From: Aulostomus chinensis
Taxonomy: Eukaryota; Chordata; Actinopteri; Syngnathiformes; Aulostomidae
DNA: 64,000 bases
Direction: 5' to 3'
Assembly (NCBI GenBank): GCA_037954235.1
Contig: JBBMOA010000017.1
Span: forward strand, 21,907,527 to 21,971,526
Shown one piece after another: positions 1-12,008 of the stretch. A model generated the notes under the pieces. It saw only the letters and a program-made list of their open reading frames with translations. It had not been told where the DNA came from and did not search any database. Position 1 is the first letter of the stretch, and each line of letters opens with the position of its first letter. The position numbers and the translations under genes were made by a program.

Positions 1-340
1 AGGCAGAAAATCAACTACAAATAAAACAAAAAAAGGACAGAAGACTAGAAATATGCAAGCGTTAACCCACGTTTCTCACCGGTGCAGCTCTCCTCCTTTA
101 CATTTCCTTATTCGTCACTCCGTTGAAATCCTGGTATCCAATAAACTTGCGAGAATCGGAACCTTGACCAATCAAATGGAAGAAGGCGGTGTTTAGTTTT
201 GCCCTTGAGTAGTGGTTGGTTGTTGATGTAACTGTGCTTTGCAGCCAGGAGAGGGGGACATTTCTCGGCCCACGCTGCACCATCTATATTTTTCAAGCAG
301 GTAACGGGCTTGCGGTTAACTTAGCTTTAGAGATTATTAA

Positions 341-387
341 CAGCAACAACAACAACAACAACAATAATAATAATAATAATAATAATG
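341..387. repeat. (AAC)n/(AAT)n microsatellite
   Basis: Runs of aac then aat, read directly. Confidence 0.95.
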
Positions 388-711
388 ATACATGTATTTA
401 TCTATAGAATCCTTTTGAAGGAACGCAAGAGCACTTCACATGTGTTAAAATTATACTTAAAACAAAGGCTATAAACTACATACTCATTGTCAAAGTCTTG
501 TGTGACGCTGAATGATGCACAGCTGTTGTCTGGAATGATCCCTAGGGGCCTGTGGCCTCCTGTCTCGTCTAACGCCCCACGCCGGGTCACAGGCGCTTGA
601 GATTGAAATACTCTTCCCTTCAAGGTTTTGGCAGATGCCGGGCTGGTCTGTCTCTTGCTGTGGCTGACCTTGGGAGAGTGTTTCCGACCCAAAGGGGTGG
701 TGGTGGGGGCC

Positions 712-730
712 GGGGGGGGGGGGGGGGGGG
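712..730. repeat. 19-base G run
   Basis: Uninterrupted G tract preceded by further G-rich sequence; assembly length may be unreliable. Confidence 0.9.
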
Positions 731-969
731 TTGATGTAGTGCTCTGGGGTCTGCTGCTAAGGAGAAGATTCTGTAGTGACCTCCATCTTTATTCAATTAC
801 AATAAAACACAGCTACTACGTCAAGCTATTGGTCTGGTTAGGAGGACATATTAAATTAAGACTCATTATTTTGTGTTCTGAGTGCTCATACATCTCAAAG
901 ATAATCTGAGTTTATGTGGGTATGCATGATAACATGTTATGCATCAGAGAGTCACTTCCCCCTTGCCAC

Positions 970-974
<5 letters not shown>

Positions 975-1046
<72 letters not shown>

Positions 1047-1048
1047 TG
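975..1048. repeat. (TG)n microsatellite
   Basis: About 37 TG units with one interruption near the 3' end. Confidence 0.95.
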
Positions 1049-2579
1049 ATCAACCGGGACAGGAAACACATTCAGCATTTAATTAACGTTTCTTAGATGG
1101 TAAGTCATCTCTATAAGTGGTGCATCAGAGGACTAAACAAAGGACAAAAATACTTTGGAGTGTATAATTTCCAAAGCAATTTGGATTAACAGACTAGCAT
1201 CAATAAACGCACAGACCACAAAAGATGTGATGTCTACAGTGTGTTCAACAATATCTACATTCTGACTCAAAGCCGGGTCAGTAATATACTCGGGTATTTT
1301 GCGAGATGTCTCACGGGTGCTTTAAGAAGTTCAACTGACCAAAAAGTGAAACCAGATGTTTACTATAATGAATACAGAATTACTTTGTTCATATTGATAT
1401 TATTGTCCCAGTGGCCGGAGGACACATTGTCAACACTAATGTATGGTAAATATGTATATGATGATAAAAGTGCTCTGGGAACTGTCCAATGAATCAGATT
1501 TCATTGCCGTGAAATACAGTGTTACAGTGAATTTCTTGGCTAGAAAATAAAAACAGGGAGCACTTGTTTGTTTGAGTAAAGCTGTTGCATGATGTAATTT
1601 TGATTCTTTTTATAAATAATGTACACTATCATTTAGGACGGGACATTATTACTGTCTTAGAAAGCGGAAAATCCAAACTCTAATTAGACATAGTTGTCTG
1701 TCAACCTTCAAAAAAACCCTCTGACGCAGTACCACATAAAAGAAGTTGTGGTTCGTTGCATTGGAATTCCTGTGGCGCAAATTGTGTTCTTATGTTCCCT
1801 GCTGGCCTTTTTGAGGGCAATTTACTACACAATGTTTGGTGTTCTCTTGAGTCCAAGTCTGACGCTGTAATGTTTTATGGGTATTTGAATGACCAAAGCT
1901 TCCTCTGTGCTGCGTATCACCACCACACATAATACCTAATAATCCGGTCATGACGGAAGGAAAGTAATCAATAATAATCATAGTGGCCTCAGGATTTTAG
2001 TAGGCTACATAATTCAGGGTGCTCATGTACAAAATACAGTTATTCTCTTTCCTGCTGAGGCCTGCACCAGAAGATTGATATTCATCCATTAAAAATAAAG
2101 CTAAAGTCAATTACCTTAGCTTAGCTTGGTTTAAAGCCTGGGTTCAAAGGAAATTACTCAGCTCAGTTGAGATATTATTCACACATTATACTCCATATAC
2201 GTCTTTTTTACTTTACTTTGTATAGGCGATATAATGTGTCGATTAGAAAACTTTAGATGTGGTTGATGGTAGATTATACATTGCTTTGGCTAAGCTAAGC
2301 TTACTAGCTACAGCTTCCTTTATACCACAGGCAATCAAATTGGCAAAGATCCCCTGGCGTCAGGTAAGGACAATAAAAGAGGAACACAAATCTGTGTGTA
2401 ATGTGCGCAAAATTTTAAATCACTTTCATGGATTTGTTAGCAGTACCCTTGTCCAAACACGCTGAGTTCACATTTAAACCACAGCTAGCATGGAGATCCA
2501 TTAAATAAATCCACCTTACAAGGATTTAATAGTAGATATCGTAGATTGCTCGTCAGTCTGTGGATTTTTTTAATATAGA

Positions 2580-2630
2580 TAGATGGATGGATGGATGGAT
2601 GGATGGATGGATAGATGGATGGATGGATAG
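2580..2630. repeat. (GGAT)n microsatellite, possible retroelement tail
   Basis: Tetranucleotide repeat followed by actttaatcagggaaattgg, a pattern common at fish retroelement ends. Family not determined. Confidence 0.7.
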
Positions 2631-3696
2631 AACTTTAATCAGGGAAATTGGGTTTCAAGTAAATGACATAGCATTGTATACACAAGACAGTACAAAAGCA
2701 CTCAGAGCTCAAGCAATAGTAATAAAATAATAGAAATAATAATAAAATAATAAACAGTAATAGTAATAAGAATAAGCTAAAGTTTGCATTGTAAATTGCA
2801 CACAGGAAATTACATCACTTATTTTTCTCACCTGATGACGATGATGGGGGGGCTTCTGAAAAGTGATTTAATTTCTCATTCAAAACAAGCAAGGAAGTGA
2901 AGGTATTCCCCAAAGGGTTAAATTATTTCCTCACAACAATGTGGACGGTGACTGGGGTCAAATCAACAGTACAGATCTCAGCGTTAACGCTATGGTTCAG
3001 TCTGTATGTGATGCACAAATAAATTTAGCTTGATGAATGTCAAGTCTCTCCAGGATACAACTTTGTATTTTGCATTTTGAAGCTATTTTAGAAAAATTAT
3101 TTTACTTATTTATTCTACCGTCCCTTTGTGGCTCCGGTCCAGGAACACCATGTTCCCTTTTGCCCCGGCCTCATCTAATCTCTCTATGCTGGGACAGCTC
3201 ATTAGCATCCATCAGCGTGACAAAAAATAAAATAAACAAGCCAGCAGAGGAACTGTAAGTGAGAGAGTTGTTTAAGATGTAGTTGGGTTTTGTTTTTTTT
3301 TTTATTTTGGAGGGGGAGGGTGCACTTTGTTAGAAATGAAGGAATCAAGGTGTGTGCGTGTGTGTGTGCGTGTTTTATGTTGATGATGTGTGTCTGGAAA
3401 ACAGAAGGCCGAGTGTGGGTTTAATCATGAGTTGACAAGCCTGACTTATAGCGTTATAAATTAAATTTACACGTGATATTGCAGTATCCCTCGATGAAAT
3501 CTCCAATAAAGCATCACAGCTTCCTCAGCAATAGATCTGGATCCTCAAAGCCCCATTTTATCACCCGTCTTGATTTAATTTAATTCCGGCACGGTTCATC
3601 GTGAGTGTGGGAATGGCAGCTACTTCAACCAGCCTACCATGATTCATAACAACGCAGCTCCGATGGGCCCGGACAGGACCGCTGTCCTGTGGGCAT

Positions 3697-3805
<109 letters not shown>

Positions 3806-6356
3806 AAATCATAACAAACCTCTTCCTCACGGGATCCCACCACATTACTTCACTATGGGTGTGGGAATTATGGCACTCAATCAAAATACACTTCTCATGA
3901 CCTCAGTTTGGATAGATCTTCCTCTTCGATACCACATGTAGGAGGATGACATCATATGCGGGGAGGAAAATGTCTGTCAAACAAATGTGCGCTGTTTTTC
4001 TCGGCTGTGATTAAATAAGAGTGGCACACATGGGACGGACAAAAGGTAAAAACGTCTTTGAGGTGATTCCAAAGCAGGCAGATGCTCCAGTGACCTTTAA
4101 CTCCAGGTATTTACTCGGAAAAGAGAATAAACCGATATGTGAAGCGGTATCGACCGGACGGTCTGTCCGGTGTGTGACTATCTGTCCGCTCAAGTGTGTT
4201 TTCATTTCACGAACAACATTACGTCAGACCCACACCCACCTAATCTGACAATGGCTACATGTGAAAACTCCTCTTGGGTCAGATCTGCATTGCAACACCG
4301 AAGAACTAACAAAGTGGCCTTGTCAATCCGACATACTTCATCGGTGAGCTTATCCACCAGTTCGCTGATGTGTCCTCTGTTTGCTTTGGTTTCCACCGAG
4401 GGACAGGAGTGCTGTATCTTTATGTTCCCCAGGCGTTTCCCTCCAGGTGATAGACACAACAGACTTCATACATAACTATGTTCTGGATTAAATACCATAT
4501 AAATCATCCAGCCGCTGCAGTATGAAACAAAATCGCAGTGAAAGGTTATCTTGAGCTTCAAACTCACTAAACATTAACCGGTTACAGATACCAGCGTCAG
4601 CCTGGAAACAAAGAAAAGGGGCCCGCAACGGTTTTTGCTTCCCTCTCTGTTCATCCCCGTTGTTTCTGTCGTACATGAAGTCATCTGTAAAATGGCTCAC
4701 CTCACAATTGTCTGAGGAAACAGGCATTTCCTCTTTGCAACAATGTGTAACTAAATTACCCTTTTGGCATTAATGCCAAAAGTCACCATCTTGGAGGGAC
4801 ACAGCTGCTGAGGACAAGCCCTGCAGGAAGAATGTATTGATTGAAATTATCTGTAAAGGTCACATTCAGTGGTGTAATTACTTTAATAATGTGCTCTTCA
4901 GTATCTGAATCACACGTCTGGCACCAAAACTTTTGGTTCTAGAGGCCTTGTGATACATGATGTCTTCAGATCAAGTCATGCTACTGTGTACATGAGAAAA
5001 ACACGTGTGAATATAATTTTTTTTTAAGAATTCACAACCTTCTAAGGGGAAAATTTGCCCAAATAGTGGCTGCTCCTTGTTAGCTAGCTAACCACTAGCA
5101 CACTGGACAACCAAGAACATACAAGCAGGGGCGTTTAATTGACACAGAGGAAGCATTTATTCAATTTAATGGACCATATCCCACCTTACAAATCAATGTT
5201 CCACTTTCAACACAACCATTTACAGTAAAGTGATGATTTACTGAGGAAAGAACATAAACTGTCAAGCTAACAAGCTGCAAGCATGTTCGCTAATGCTAGC
5301 CTTGACTTATGTCCCTATAAATTGTCTTCATGAGAATACAAAAATAAAGACGCGTTAAGTCAAAGTAGGTAACGGCTACAATCACAGGATTTACAATCCT
5401 GTGGTTTGTCCCCCACCCCCCCTCACGATTTTACATCAAAGTTACTGAAGACGGAAAACTAGCTAGTCAAGCTAACAACCTCATTACTGAGCTTTTCAGT
5501 TTATTTGCTAGTCTAGTCTTGTATGCTTTTAAATGTCTGCAAATGGTACTGTGAATATGCATCAGTAACAAAAGGATAAGTGATAAGCAGTTGTCCATCC
5601 TTTGCATCATTCTAGACTTGGCCCCCAGCAGTCACTATAAATTAATAGAATATTAAAATGACATACCATCTTCTTATCTGATGATCTCCTTTCTACATCT
5701 CGCACATACAGTGCTCTGGCAAATTCAATTAATGTGCAAGTGCAACACAGCTTCTGGAAAAATAAATTTAGCTTTCCAGCCTAATGTAATTAAATGAATG
5801 AATTTGTTTTTCAAAAACAGGGCCAAAAACACTTCGGATCTGCTGAAGCCAGGAAACTTAGCCCTCCACAGTCAGCAACTGCTGGCTCTTTGGACCACTG
5901 TTGGGTGGGTGCTGTCACTGTACTTTCCTAGCATGATGGCATGGTTCAGCTGTCACCAGGGGTCAGTGGGAAGAACTTACTCTCGCTGGCCGGCCAAAAC
6001 TCCTAGCATTCAGCTAGCATCAGCTGCTAAAACTGCCCGAGCTGGCAAGAGCGGATGAGTTAAATATAGAGGTGAACTTTTTTAGCCTCTTGTCAAAAAG
6101 AGTAAAGAGGGTCAATGGAAGATGTAGCCAAGGGGGGAAAGTATTGGCTCTGTGACAAAGGATATCACACTGCGCGTCCGTCTTTCTCCTCCTTTCACAC
6201 CGGGAGTAGTAGAATCCCTACACACCCCCAGACACATGTCTCTTTTACACTAGGCTCACACTCACTCTTCCCTCTAGAAAGGAGAGCAAAAAATGAGTTC
6301 TAGAATGCTATGCAGAGCAAAACTGTAGAGGCTGAGAGTGAAAGAGGGAGGGGGGT

Positions 6357-6361
<5 letters not shown>

Positions 6362-6409
<48 letters not shown>
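6362..6409. repeat. (GA)n microsatellite
   Basis: About 24 GA units just upstream of the candidate FILIP1 first exon. Confidence 0.95.
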
Positions 6410-6415
<6 letters not shown>

Positions 6416-6539
6416 TACAGTGCTCTGTTATTGCTTTCTACTATTCTCTCCCTGACCTGAAGTGGAAGGGGAGAGTGCAGATGATGGCTCTTTGCGCTGC
6501 TCAGTAGCCAGCACAAGTGCATATTCGTGGATGCTTTTA

Positions 6540-6643
6540 CAGTCTTTTTTTTTTCTTCCTTTTTTTTTTGGAGGGGGGGGGGCGTCTCGGATTACTTTTG
6601 GCGTGACAGCTTTTGGTTCAACCTGGGGACAACACAACCACAG
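6540..6643 (+). promoter_or_regulatory. Candidate non-coding first exon and promoter of FILIP1
   Basis: A strong donor (cacag|gtaagt) sits at 6643/6644, downstream of a (GA)n tract at 6362-6409 and GC-richer sequence. FILIP1 coding exon 1 needs an upstream 5' UTR exon, and this is the best-looking donor I noticed upstream. The start of the exon is not defined. This is inference only. Confidence 0.25.
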
Positions 6644-8586
6644 GTAAGTTGTGAATAAAGTTTTCGTCCCAAGCTTCTCATGATGAAGGAACTCCTGTGT
6701 GTGGGGAGGAGACGACCACGTGCTTCAGGTTGGAGCTTGTCGGCTGTTCTGCTGTACTTCTGTCAGAGTGACGCGTATGAAAAGACTCTTGAGCTGTCAG
6801 CCGTTTATGAAATCAATAAAGATAAGAAGTGAGAGAAACCAAACCTCTTTGAGCTGTGTGTCGGCCCCGTTCTCCACCGTATGACTGAAACAACTCTTCC
6901 ATTATGTAATTAATGCAGCTCACCGCTTCTACATCCATACTGGTATAGATTTCTACATTATAAATTAATAATTCATCCACAAGAAGACAAGCTACTACTT
7001 TAAGTCTGGTTAATGGCGAGACAGTGTTGGCATTATTACAACTGGACTCATGAATGAAACATTTCTAAATGAATTCCAGCTCGTATTGCTGTATGAATAA
7101 GACCATTTAGTGCGTGGACGTTTGCGGTTTCCATGTGGGCAGAAAAGACCACCGTTTCATCGGAGAACAAGGGTGATGGTACACCGAGTCATGTGGAGGA
7201 GAGAGATTACTTATCAGGTCCTACTGTGGAATAATACGCATTTAAACTGAAACATACGCACGTGAAGTTTCACCCTTCACTCCTGTAAAGTGCATCTGCA
7301 GGACCTAATACCCAAGAAACACATATCTGAGTTAGCTGTGAGCTAACTCAGATGCCCTTACCTTCACTTTCAATTGTGGCACTGTGATAATCAACAATGA
7401 AATGTATTAATATTATAACACTATACTGTACATGCGCGACTGCTGAGCCTTAAGAAGACCGCATTTTGCCTTCATGAGTTGCAAAAGGATGACATCTTTC
7501 ATCCAGAATATTTATGGACTGTAACAGTACTAAAATGAACTCCATTTCATCCGCATGAAGTCATCAGACATTCCGAAGAGACACATGGCTCCTTCTAGCC
7601 GCCACTGACCATTTGCCAAGATGCACATCACCTCAGCATACCGAAAAGAAAACGTGAAATATATCTGACTCCCAGCACTGGATTCCACCGCAGGTGTGGC
7701 CCGTGCAGCTCTCAAACATCCTCTCTGTCAAATATCCAGGGGCTCTGCACAACCTCACCCTTCCTCTCTTGCTGCCTCCCACCCTCTTTCCAGCTGATGC
7801 GGCCTCATATCACCACAGACGCATGACAAAGAGAGCTGGTGATGAGATATTGCTCGTTAACATTTTTGCGCCGGTTCCAGCTTTATCTGAGCTCATCTTT
7901 TCAGGCTTGACAGAGGCGCTGAATGTTTCTAAATCAGACAAATGGCCCCTTGAAAAGAGCAAATTTGTGATTGTTGACAGAGCAGTTATCAGCTGCAGCT
8001 TGTAAAGGAATCAGCGTGACTGTAAATCGATATTGCGGTCCCTGCGTATACTGAGGCTAAGTTGGACAGGCTTGGGCGAGTGCCAACGCCGTATCGATTG
8101 AGATGCAATAAATATGTCACTGACATTACTTTAGCCTAATGTCACATGACTTTTTGTGCATGCAGAGCGAGGATGCAGGGGAGTGTGTGGCTGTTAGGTG
8201 CACCACAGCTTTTCTGTTTCGGGGTTTAGTTTTAGTTTTAGTTTTTTTTTTTTACCATTTTTTAGCTGTTAGCTTCAAGCTAAATATGCATGGCCGTCTC
8301 TTTCTGCATTGTGGAGTCACAAATGAGGGAGAGGAAGAAAAAAAACATCTTTGTGAGCTGAAGACAACTATTTGCGAGTCCTTGATGAGAAACTACGCTT
8401 TTTCAGTCATTTTAATAGCAAGTACTGCAGTACTTTACCTTGAGTTAAAAAAAAAAAAAGTGACTGTACAACTTTCACTTGTTGTGGAATAATATTTGAC
8501 CAGGAGTCCTGTGACTTAGTGGGTTTGCATACTTTGCCTGCCACTGAGAATCCATGTATCTGTGAGTGCATATTGGCTAATTTGTG

Positions 8587-8590
<4 letters not shown>

Positions 8591-8660
<70 letters not shown>

Positions 8661-8665
8661 CGTGT
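8591..8665. repeat. (TG)n microsatellite
   Basis: About 36 units, ending in cgtgcgtg. Confidence 0.95.
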
Positions 8666-9156
8666 ACTGAAACACAATATATCATGAGGTGGAGCTGGTC
8701 ACTGTAGCTTCCCCACAGGTCTGGTGGGCCTCAATAACAGCTGTCACTGACACATGCACTGCTCCAGTCCTATAAGAGCCTCTGGACTTGAATTCCAAAA
8801 ATGCAGTTTAGACACATTTGGATATTTCACAGAACAGTGGCGCTTACAACTCATGTTCCCTCGGTTTAAAAATAAGTCTTTAAACTACGCAACTACCCCA
8901 AAGATTCGTCATAGGTCATGTACTTCGCAACATGGCAAAGCATTCTTGCTATCAACAATATATGGGTCGTTAATTGCTGCTTGACACGTGTGTTGGAGGT
9001 GGTAAGGTCAGTCATGAGATAAGCCTGAGAGCTGCAAATATAAATACAACTTAACTCGTGTTTTCATCTCCCTGCCAACACATTCTTCATAACTGTATGC
9101 AAACTCATTTTTTGCTTTGAAGCAGGAGAAAATCCACCGAAGGGAAAGAGGAACAG

Positions 9157-9159
<3 letters not shown>

Positions 9160-9246
<87 letters not shown>
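9160..9246. repeat. (CA)n microsatellite
   Basis: About 43 CA units without interruption. Confidence 0.95.
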
Positions 9247-9252
<6 letters not shown>

Positions 9253-9671
9253 CTCAAGATTTGATTTCATCTCACCTGTAAATATGCGCTTCATTGCAAA
9301 TGTAACCACTAAATAAGAAGAAGGCTGGTGAAAGTAGCATTTTCTAATAGTGTGGTTGGCCATTTCGATCACTCTAGAGGGCAATAATCTGAAATGATGA
9401 AGCACCACAGTATAAAACAAGCTAATAAACATTTACACACACATTGTAATAGGCATTAAGGCTGGTTTTATGGTTTTAGAGTTTATGAGTTAGCAATCAG
9501 TTGCCCTTTTTAGACATTCATGCCTCTCCTGTTTTGGTCTCCTCTAACTTCTGAGAATAACTCTTTTATTTGCAGGATGTTTGCCCGTAAATTAGTGAGC
9601 AGGTAACAGTGCAGGCTGTTCACTGCTGATCAGGTAGGTGTCAGATATTAAGTTACATAAATGTAGGAGTG

Positions 9672-10056
9672 AGGGCTGCACGGTGGTGCAGTGGTCAGAA
9701 CTGTGGCCTCACAGCAAGAAGGTTCCGGGTTCGAGTCCCGGCTCGTGCACGGGGTCTTTCTGTGTGAGTCTCCATGTTCTCCCCGTGCCTGTGTGGGTTC
9801 TCTCTGGTACTCCGGCTTCCTCCCATCGTCCAAAGACATGCAATTTGGGGACGAGGCTGATTGGATTCTCTAAATTGACCGTAGGTGTGAATGTGAGTGT
9901 GAATGGTTGTTCGTCTCTGTATGTTGGCCCTGCGATGAACTGGCGACCTGTCCAGGGTGAACCCCGCCTCTCGCCCGTAGACGCTGGCATAGGCTCCAGC
10001 CCCCCCAGCGACCCTTACTAGTAAGGAATAAGCGGAAGACGATGAATGAATGAATG
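9672..10056 (+). mobile_element. tRNA-derived SINE, full length with target-site duplication
   Basis: The 5' part has a Pol III A box (tggtgcagtgg, 9684-9694) and an exact B box (ggttcgagtcc, 9728-9738), 44 nt apart start to start. A conserved body follows (ccgtaggtgtgaatgtgagt, ctccagccccccc), then a (GAAT)n tail. A perfect 13-bp direct repeat, aaatgtaggagtg, flanks it at 9659-9671 and 10057-10069. Established: A/B boxes, tail and duplication are SINE hallmarks. I cannot name the family with certainty. Confidence 0.88.
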
Positions 10057-11359
10057 AAATGTAGGAGTGTTCAAATAATGCAGTAAATGCATATAAAAGG
10101 AATTCCTGTGAGCCAAAGTCTAAGGCTTCACTGCTCCATCACCTGTTTTCCCTCATTTATTCCTGGAAAAGTCATCACATCAAGCCTCTAAAGTCCTGAG
10201 ACAACTTCCTCAAATTCCTTCAACAACATCGTTATATCTTAACAATGATGATGAAGGTTTCAAAACCCTGAGGGAGGATTCGAAACCTGTTTGTTTGTTT
10301 TTTTAAGTTTCCTAAAAAACATCTGAATTTATCCATGGCCTCGCTACAATATCACTGTTTCATCTGGTGCAGTGTGTAAGATGGCGTCCCCAAGATGCGT
10401 CTCGAAGTAGGTGAGTCCTGTGCTGTGCGTCAGCACTTAGACCAACTGCTGAGGAACTAGAACGCTGCCCCCCAGCAGGCTTCAGGAAGTTGACCAATCA
10501 GAAGAGAGAGGGATTTTAGAGCGGTGAGTAATTAAAATGGTTTAGGGCCTTTGCACAGGGCAGGTTCTTTTGGAACTGTGAACCAGGAAGAACTCCTCTA
10601 GTTGAGTTTAAGGGTAAGACTATCGAGCTGGAAATGAGCTTAATAGCTCTGTAAAGCCGCAGCGTGTGAACAGACTTTCTACGTGGCAGTCATTTGGATG
10701 GAGCAGGAGAACCATGGATGTAATTAATATCGACCGCATCCCATTTAGGTTAGCCAGCTCCAGCTCTGGTATTGTTCATGCTGGCTCGGGGTCTTAGGTG
10801 TGGGAAAGACAACACAGCTTTCAACTCACTCAAATAAAGGGAGCGTTTCAACACTGGCAAGCCGAATGGCCCAAAATGTCTTCATTGCTTGAACCTCAAA
10901 CACTTGTGGTCAGAGACGTGGAGTCGCTCTTCCTGAGAGGGAACCCATGATTTCTGGTGAAAGTTAAAGGAATTCTGATTTAGATGAGACCTCAGACAAA
11001 CATCTGACCCGGTGACACTGGCATATCTGAGTCTGCTTCATCCATATGTTAGCTTGCTGTGTCTATTCATAGAACAAGCAGAACTGGATCCCTTCCATGC
11101 CATAAAGATGATATACAACCATTATATAAGTCTGCAAGAGTCTTGATAAATCAGTTTAGGGTTCAAACTCTGTCAGTGGACAGAATAACCATGCAAATTG
11201 CTTTGAGTAAGCTCTTAAAAATAATAGGTGTATTCATGTTTCCCCATCATGTAGATTTATACTCTAATTATGACACATCAAGGTGAGTCATACATTCCTG
11301 CAGCTGCACTCGTCCATATGTTTGGTGACAGCACTGAACACAAGATGCATGAGTTTAGA

Positions 11360-11373
11360 CACACGCGCGCGCG

Positions 11374-11406
<33 letters not shown>
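11360..11406. repeat. (CG)n(CA)n alternating tract
   Basis: Alternating purine-pyrimidine: cgcgcgcgc followed by (CA)n; Z-DNA prone. Confidence 0.9.
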
Positions 11407-11408
<2 letters not shown>

Positions 11409-11647
11409 ATCCTTAATGTATCACTGTGCTCACATAGCTGGGAAGTCCCCTTTTGGAAAGATCCCAGTTCCTGGTAAGGAACACTCACAACTACAAACAG
11501 GTAACGGTCAGAAAAATGGGCTCCATTTCTCTTTTCTATTCAGAATACAGCACTGATATGAATCAAAGTTAAATAAAAAGACAAATGAAAGAAAACCAGG
11601 CTGGGTTACAAAACACCAGGTGGAAGAATGAAGGATAATGCAGGAAT

Positions 11648-12008
11648 ATCCATCCATCCATTTTCTTCCGCTTATCCCGTTAAGGGTGGCGGGGGTGGAG
11701 CCTATCCCAGCAGCCTTCAGGTGAGAGGCGGGGTTCACCCTGGACGGGTCACCAGTCCATCACAGGGCCAACACATAGAGACAGACAACTATTGGCTCTC
11801 ACAGCCACGCCTACGGTCAATTTAGAGTCTGGATTAACCTGGTCCCCTCTTGATGTCTTTGGACTGTGGGAGGAAGCAGGAGTACCAGAGAGAACCCACG
11901 CAGGAACAGGGAGAACATGGAGACTCCACACAGGAAGATCGTGGGACTTGAACCCGGAACCTTCTTGCTGTGAGGCGACAGTGCTGACCACTGCACCACC
12001 GTGCTGCC
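11648..12008 (-). mobile_element. tRNA-derived SINE, same family, reverse orientation
   Basis: Reverse complement of the copy at 9672, from its (GGAT)n tail at 11648 to the 5' A-box region near 12000. B-box-like gacttgaaccc is mutated relative to the consensus. Its 5' flank shares taggagtgaggg with the other copy. Confidence 0.85.

Noticed and set aside
341..1048. CRISPR-like regularity
   Set aside because: Only mono-, di- and trinucleotide repeats; no spaced direct repeats, and the genome is vertebrate.
9710..9750. Possible tRNA gene
   Set aside because: The A and B boxes belong to a SINE; no full cloverleaf with acceptor stem is present.
9638..10021. 127-codon and 93-codon open frames at 9.6-10.0 kb, with similar ones at 11.8, 32.7 and 55.4 kb
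   Set aside because: All are readings of the same SINE body in different frames, not conserved proteins.
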